64,000 nt of DNA, from positions 53,176,702 to 53,240,701 of the forward strand of contig NC_090768.1 of assembly GCF_036898095.1 (NCBI RefSeq), written 5' to 3'. This DNA is from Palaemon carinicauda (lineage: Eukaryota > Arthropoda > Malacostraca > Decapoda > Palaemonidae). The translations under genes were made by a program, and so were the position numbers. Under the pieces are notes generated by a model. The model did not search any database, was not told the DNA's origin, and saw nothing but the letters and a program-made list of their open reading frames with translations. Positions 59,989 to 64,000 of the stretch are shown one piece after another (position 1 is the first letter of the stretch; the number at the start of each line of letters is the position of its first letter).

Positions 59989-60357
59989 GTTTTAAATATA
60001 AAACTTGCCCGCTGGTTATATAATGGCTGAAGTCTCCTGACGCCGGGGCAGAAATTCAAAATCTCGCACTATTGTTGATATGGCAGGTGTACACCCGCGC
60101 CCTAGCGGCACCACTGGTGGAACTACGTTCTCCAACCTCAGTTCTTCTTCTGCCCGCTCCGCTGGCTGTCATATTGAAGTTTGCTCTCGCTGTTTTACTC
60201 TGTTGGGAAGTTGTTTGGTGATGTACGTTTTCTCTGAGTTTGAACTATCGTTGATTATTTTCTCTTTCATTTAATCTTGAAATCTTTTTGTTTGTGGTTA
60301 TATTTATTAATATTTCCTTTGTATTTTGGTTGTCGGTCTTTCTCTTAACTATTCAAA

Positions 60358-61320
60358 ATGGCCGACCCCTCCCCTGGTATTCGTAAGTGTGTTAGTGAAG
60401 GGTGTCGCACTCGACTCCCTAAAGGTTCTATTGATCCACACGATATTTGTAAAATATAGGGGAAAACCTTGTTCACTTGATGATAGATATAATGAATGTT
60501 TTTCATTAACGGAAAATGAATGGGTAACATACGAACATTATGTTAGGAGACTAGAGAGGGATAGAGTTAGGTGTAGTTCTTCACGATCTGTTGAGGTAGC
60601 CTTACCTAATGTAAATATTCCTAATCCTATTCCTTCCACCGTAGTGGTAGATCAGCAACCGAAGGAACCATCTATGAAGGACATGTTTACCGCGATTCTG
60701 GCTCTCGGTGAAAAAGTCTAGTCATTATCGGCGGATAGAAATAAAATTTTTCCTGAATTAAATGTACTGAAAAATCGTGAAACTGTCGGAAATGTGGAAA
60801 GTGTTTCTAATGTGTTCAGTGTTGTGGAGGGTGCGTCTGCTCGATCTTGTCGTTCGCCTAGCCTAAGACCTCTTTCGAGCTCTCGAACCCATGGGAGAAG
60901 TAAAGTCGAATGGCTAAAGGGAACGAGAAGCTTCATCAATCGGGCAGACGTTCCCTCGAACATTCCTGTTGCCGTAACACAGGTCGTTCACCCTCATCGT
61001 AGGAAAGATGAGGTTGGTACGTTATCCCCGTCCTCCAATGAAGGTTCGGGTAGTGAGATCTGGCGTCGTGCGTCTAGACCGCTTAAAAAATCGCATGCGG
61101 TTGTTCAGCGTCCGGAATCGCATGCACATTCAGGCTGTAGTACGTGGGATTCCCCTGAGGGCTTCCGTTCTCCCGTCGCTTGTACACCTGCGAATCGTCC
61201 AGATCACGATATTCGAGTAGAGAAAATACTTTCCGACTCTGAATTTGTTTCTATGGCCTCCCTTTACACTGGCTTTCCTCACCCAAAAAGCATGGTGAGG
61301 ATGATACAGATATCCCGTTG
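60358..61320 (+). pseudogene. DIRS-4 Gag, N-terminal part (zinc-finger-like)
   Basis: Starts MADPSPGIRKCVSEGCRTRL; the frame ends at a TAG at 60457-60459 (after HDICKI). The adjacent frame carries on with YRGKPCSLDDRYNEC and VTYEHYVRRLERDR to 60721. Together Cys and His spacing (C-x4-C ... H-x2-C ... C-x7-C) fits the Gag zinc-finger of DIRS elements. A third frame (60794-61321) has VVEGASARSCRSPSLRPLSS and the conserved body. At least two frame breaks, so this copy is not intact. Confidence 0.65.
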
Positions 61321-62248
61321 AGAAAGGAGTCAAATGTATTAACTGAAGATCCTGAGTGGTCTATGCTTTTATCTATGAAAAAACAGCTCTTGTCGTTCAA
61401 GGATTCTCATCAACCAGGTGTTGGCAGTACGATTGGGCGTCAGACGTCAGACTAGTTGTCGCACAGGCGGCCGGCGGTCTCTAGTGCTTTCGGGTTATCG
61501 CACAGGCGGTCTTCCATTCGCAGTGCTCGACCCCAGGTTGATATAGATGAGTCACGTCAGAGAGTTGTTGCTAAACAAATTTCGACTTCCGTCCGTGAGG
61601 AAAGAACACCGGTGTCGGCAAATGGACGTAATGCGTCTCCACGAAGATTCTCTGCTGCCAACTTTTGACGCTGTGAAGCGTCAGCGTCAACAACATGTGG
61701 ACGCTAGGCGTCCACAAGACGACCATCAACAGTCATCGTGTGATGGCAGAGATTTTCCGCGTCAACAGCAAGCGGACGCTACGCGTCCACGCGGCGACCT
61801 TCGGCAGTTGATTTCTGACACCAAACGTCGATCAGTGCAACAGCAAGCGGATACTAAGTGTTCATGGGATGACACTTGACAGTTAACCATTGACGGCGAG
61901 CGTCGACCCATCCACGTCTCACATCAGTCAACTTCGACCTCTCCTCTTCAGTTGGATGAAGTTATTGACTATGACAGGCAGTCTCATTCAGACTTAAATC
62001 CTTCAGTTCAGGCTGCATCAGTTACTGCACTGCCAGAAGACGAACTTGAAGAGTAGTCTGATGTGGACGAGCCTTTATAGGAGGTTTCTGAAAATGAGGA
62101 AGGAAAACATTATCAACATGCTGTTGACCTTAGAAAATTTGTTAATTCTTACAGAAGTTTTTCCTGATCATTTTACTCCTGTGTCCCCTCGTTCTCCTCC
62201 ATCGGAGTTTATCTTGGGTAAAGCAACCAAAGTGCGGTTTATACTAAG
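61321..62248 (+). pseudogene. DIRS-4 Gag, central part
   Basis: Short frames with stops. Repeated phrases QQQADATRPR and QQHVDARRPQ (about 61690-61880) come from a degenerate direct repeat (GCGTCAACA.CA..GGACGCTA.GCGTCC). Comparable in position to the minisatellites of DIRS-1 and DIRS-5. Confidence 0.5.
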
Positions 62249-63025
62249 ATGGTACTTTCACGGTCTTCTAAACGGGCCTTGAAGTTAATGGGTTCCTGGA
62301 TGGACTCTAAGAGAACTATTGGCAAAACGGCCTTTGCTTTTCCTCCCCCTCTAAATCTAGTGTGTGGTACGAGACTGGTAAAGTGCTGGGCTTGGGATTT
62401 CCTTCTTCTGCCCAGGGAGATTTCTCAAGTTTGGTTGGTAGATTCGTCTTGTCGTCTAGCCTTAAGGAAAACAAAGGTTTGGCGGCCAATGACGGAGTTC
62501 GATCATTTGCTTAAGGGTCTGTTCAGGGCTTTCGAAGTGCTTAATTACCTAGACTGGTCTTTGGGAGCTTTAAGTAAGAGGGTCTCAGATATGAAGGACA
62601 CGGACACTAGTGGCCTTGTTCAATTGATGTCCTGCTTGGACAAAGGTGTGAGGGATGGCTCTAATGAGTTAGCTGCCTTGCTCACAGCTGGAATCCTCAA
62701 GAATAGGGCCACGATGTGCTCTTTTCTCTTGGCAGGAGTTTCTCCCTACCAGAAAACGGAGCTACTATTTGCTCCTTTGTCTACCACCTTATATCCACAA
62801 GAGTTGGTAGGGGAAGTTGCCACTGCTCTCTCTCAGAAGGCCACGCATGATTTGGTGACCAATACGGCAAGGAAAGTTTTGCTTTCAACTTTTGCTTTGC
62901 GTAAACCTAAGGAAGTCTCTACTGATGTTCGACCTTCTCAGTCCTTTCGTGGGAAACCCTCCGGAAGGGGCTCTTTCAAACCAGACGGAAGGAAACCTAG
63001 GAGCAGAGGAAACAAAACCGGCTGA
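62249..63025 (+). pseudogene. DIRS-4 Gag, C-terminal part
   Basis: A 258-codon open frame. WMDSKRTIGKTAFAFPPPL and VDSSCRLALRKTKVW are in the conserved frame, but the stretch between (about 62361-62430) is read out of frame: the neighbouring frame gives WYETGKVLGLGFPSSAQGDF, matching DIRS-2 LGVPASAQIDF. Two compensating small indels therefore keep the frame open. The C terminus is Arg/Gly/Lys-rich (GKPSGRGSFKPDGRKPRS), suitable for nucleic-acid binding. Overlaps the RT frame. Confidence 0.75.
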
Positions 63026-64000
63026 GGTAGAGTCTGACTGCCGTATCCTTCAGACAGCAGTAGGTGCCAGGTTGATTCACTTCTGGAAGACCTGGGAGAG
63101 GAATGGAGCGGACCCCTGGTCCGTCCAAGTGTTAAAGGAGGGTTACAAGATCCCCTTCCTAGCTATTCCTCCATTAGTCACAGACCCAGTGGATCTTTCC
63201 CCCAAATACAGAGAGGGTCCAAAGAAGCAAGCCATGCGTCTTCAGATGTCTCTATTACTAGAAAAACAAGTAATAGAGGAAGTGCAGGATGTAACATCTC
63301 CGGGGTTTTACAACCTTCTTTTCTTAGTCCCCAAGAGTTCGGGGGAGTGGAGACCGGTTCTGGACGTAAGTGTTCTAAATGGTTACGTCCAGAATTCGAC
63401 GTTTACGATGGAAACTAAGAAGACGGTTCTTGCGGCGGTGAGGAAAGACGATTGGATGGTCTCAATAGACCTCCAAGACGCCCATTTCCATATTCCAATT
63501 CATCCCAGCTGCAGACGTTATCTGAGATTCATGGACGGAAACAAGGTCTTCCAATTCAGGGCTCTTTGTTTCGGACTATGCACGGCTCCTCTATTATTTA
63601 CCAAGATCATGCTGAATGTAGCAAGCATGCTGCATTTGAGGGGAATCAGGGCCTCTCTGTACCTGGACGATTGGCTGATAAGAGCCTCCTCAGCCGATTG
63701 CTGTTTGAAGGACCTAAAAAAACTCTGGATTTAACCAGGGAACTGGGCCTCCTGGTGAGCTCAAAAAAATTGCAACTGACTCCATCCCAGGAGATTCTTT
63801 ATTTGGGGATGGAGATTCACAGTCGGAGTTTTCGGGCTTTTCCGTCGCCTGTAAGAATACAGTCAGCTCTCCAAAAAGTCCAAACTTTCCTGAAGAAGGA
63901 ACTCAGTTCCGTAAGAGATTGGATGAGCCTTCTGGGGACACTCTCATCATTAGAGAAGTTCATAACTCTGGGGAGGTTGCATTTGCGTCCCCTTCAGTTT
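62892..64000 (+). pseudogene. DIRS-4 reverse transcriptase (partial)
   Basis: Open to 63734, in a different frame from Gag. RT landmarks: SPGFYNLLFLVPKSSGEWRP, VSIDLQDAHFHIPIHPS (motif A Asp), LCFGLCTAPLLFTKIM (motif B), SLYLDDWLIRAS (YLDD catalytic pair, about 63658-63693). An A run at 63716-63722 shifts the frame; the rest, LTRELGLLVSSKKLQLTPSQ and LYLGMEIHSRSFRAFPS, continues in another frame to the window end. Without the shift this would be a complete RT; RNase H and beyond are outside the window. Confidence 0.85.

Larger units (their letters stand above)
59989..64000 (+). mobile_element. DIRS-4: least damaged DIRS element, runs off the window
   Basis: Starts near TTTTAAATATAAAACTTGCC, related to but distinct from the ends of DIRS-2/3. 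Order: left terminal region, Gag with N-terminal zinc-finger-like segment, Gag C-terminal frame, overlapping RT frame with YLDD box. RNase H, recombinase, ICR and right terminus would lie beyond 64000. Overlap of Gag and Pol frames by 134 bp is as expected for DIRS elements. Confidence 0.85.

Overview
The window is eukaryotic and looks like a decapod crustacean. It is AT-rich, with long introns, dense microsatellites, and several families of DIRS-type tyrosine-recombinase retrotransposons and short inverted-repeat elements of the kind known from shrimps, crabs and crayfish. Species cannot be named from sequence alone. No bacterial or viral gene organisation is present.

One host gene is complete on the + strand. 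It is the orthologue of SLC30A9 (ZnT9), a mitochondrial zinc transporter, in 12 coding exons from the ATG at 4383 to the TAA at 45349-45351. All 11 junctions carry GT..AG and all phases agree, giving 1683 coding nt (560 aa; human SLC30A9 is about 568 aa). The 5' UTR exon(s) and the poly(A) site were not found.

Most other content is transposon-derived. Three large degenerate DIRS elements lie in its introns in the sense orientation: DIRS-1 (about 5557-12210, intron 2), DIRS-2 (about 14690-21051, intron 3) and DIRS-5 (about 25476-33372, intron 6). Downstream are an internally deleted copy, DIRS-3 (about 56354-59068), and the first 4 kb of a more intact copy, DIRS-4 (about 59989 to beyond the window). 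DIRS-1, -2, -3 and -5 show the diagnostic layout: inverted terminal repeats plus an internal complementary region (ICR) that joins complements of both ends. A 3' remnant of a DIRS-5-like element lies at about 2302-3775, and an RNase H fragment of another DIRS lineage at about 55830-56350.

Smaller repeats include six piggyBac-like MITEs with TTAA flanks, three about 200 bp hairpin elements, an inverted-repeat family bordered by (ATT)n, four degenerate LINE fragments, a possible tRNA-derived SINE, a 5S rRNA pseudogene inside DIRS-5, and minisatellites inside the DIRS Gag regions. The most unusual structure is an about 22-copy, 32-bp tandem array at 40895-41590 in intron 8. Each unit ends in a 3' splice-site-like TTTTCAG, and the array sits just upstream of exon 9.

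The host gene supplies the only coding function likely to be intact. All transposon reading frames inside the introns are broken by stops, frameshifts or deletions. DIRS-4 is the least damaged copy, but its RT frame is shifted at an A run and its 3' half is outside the window.
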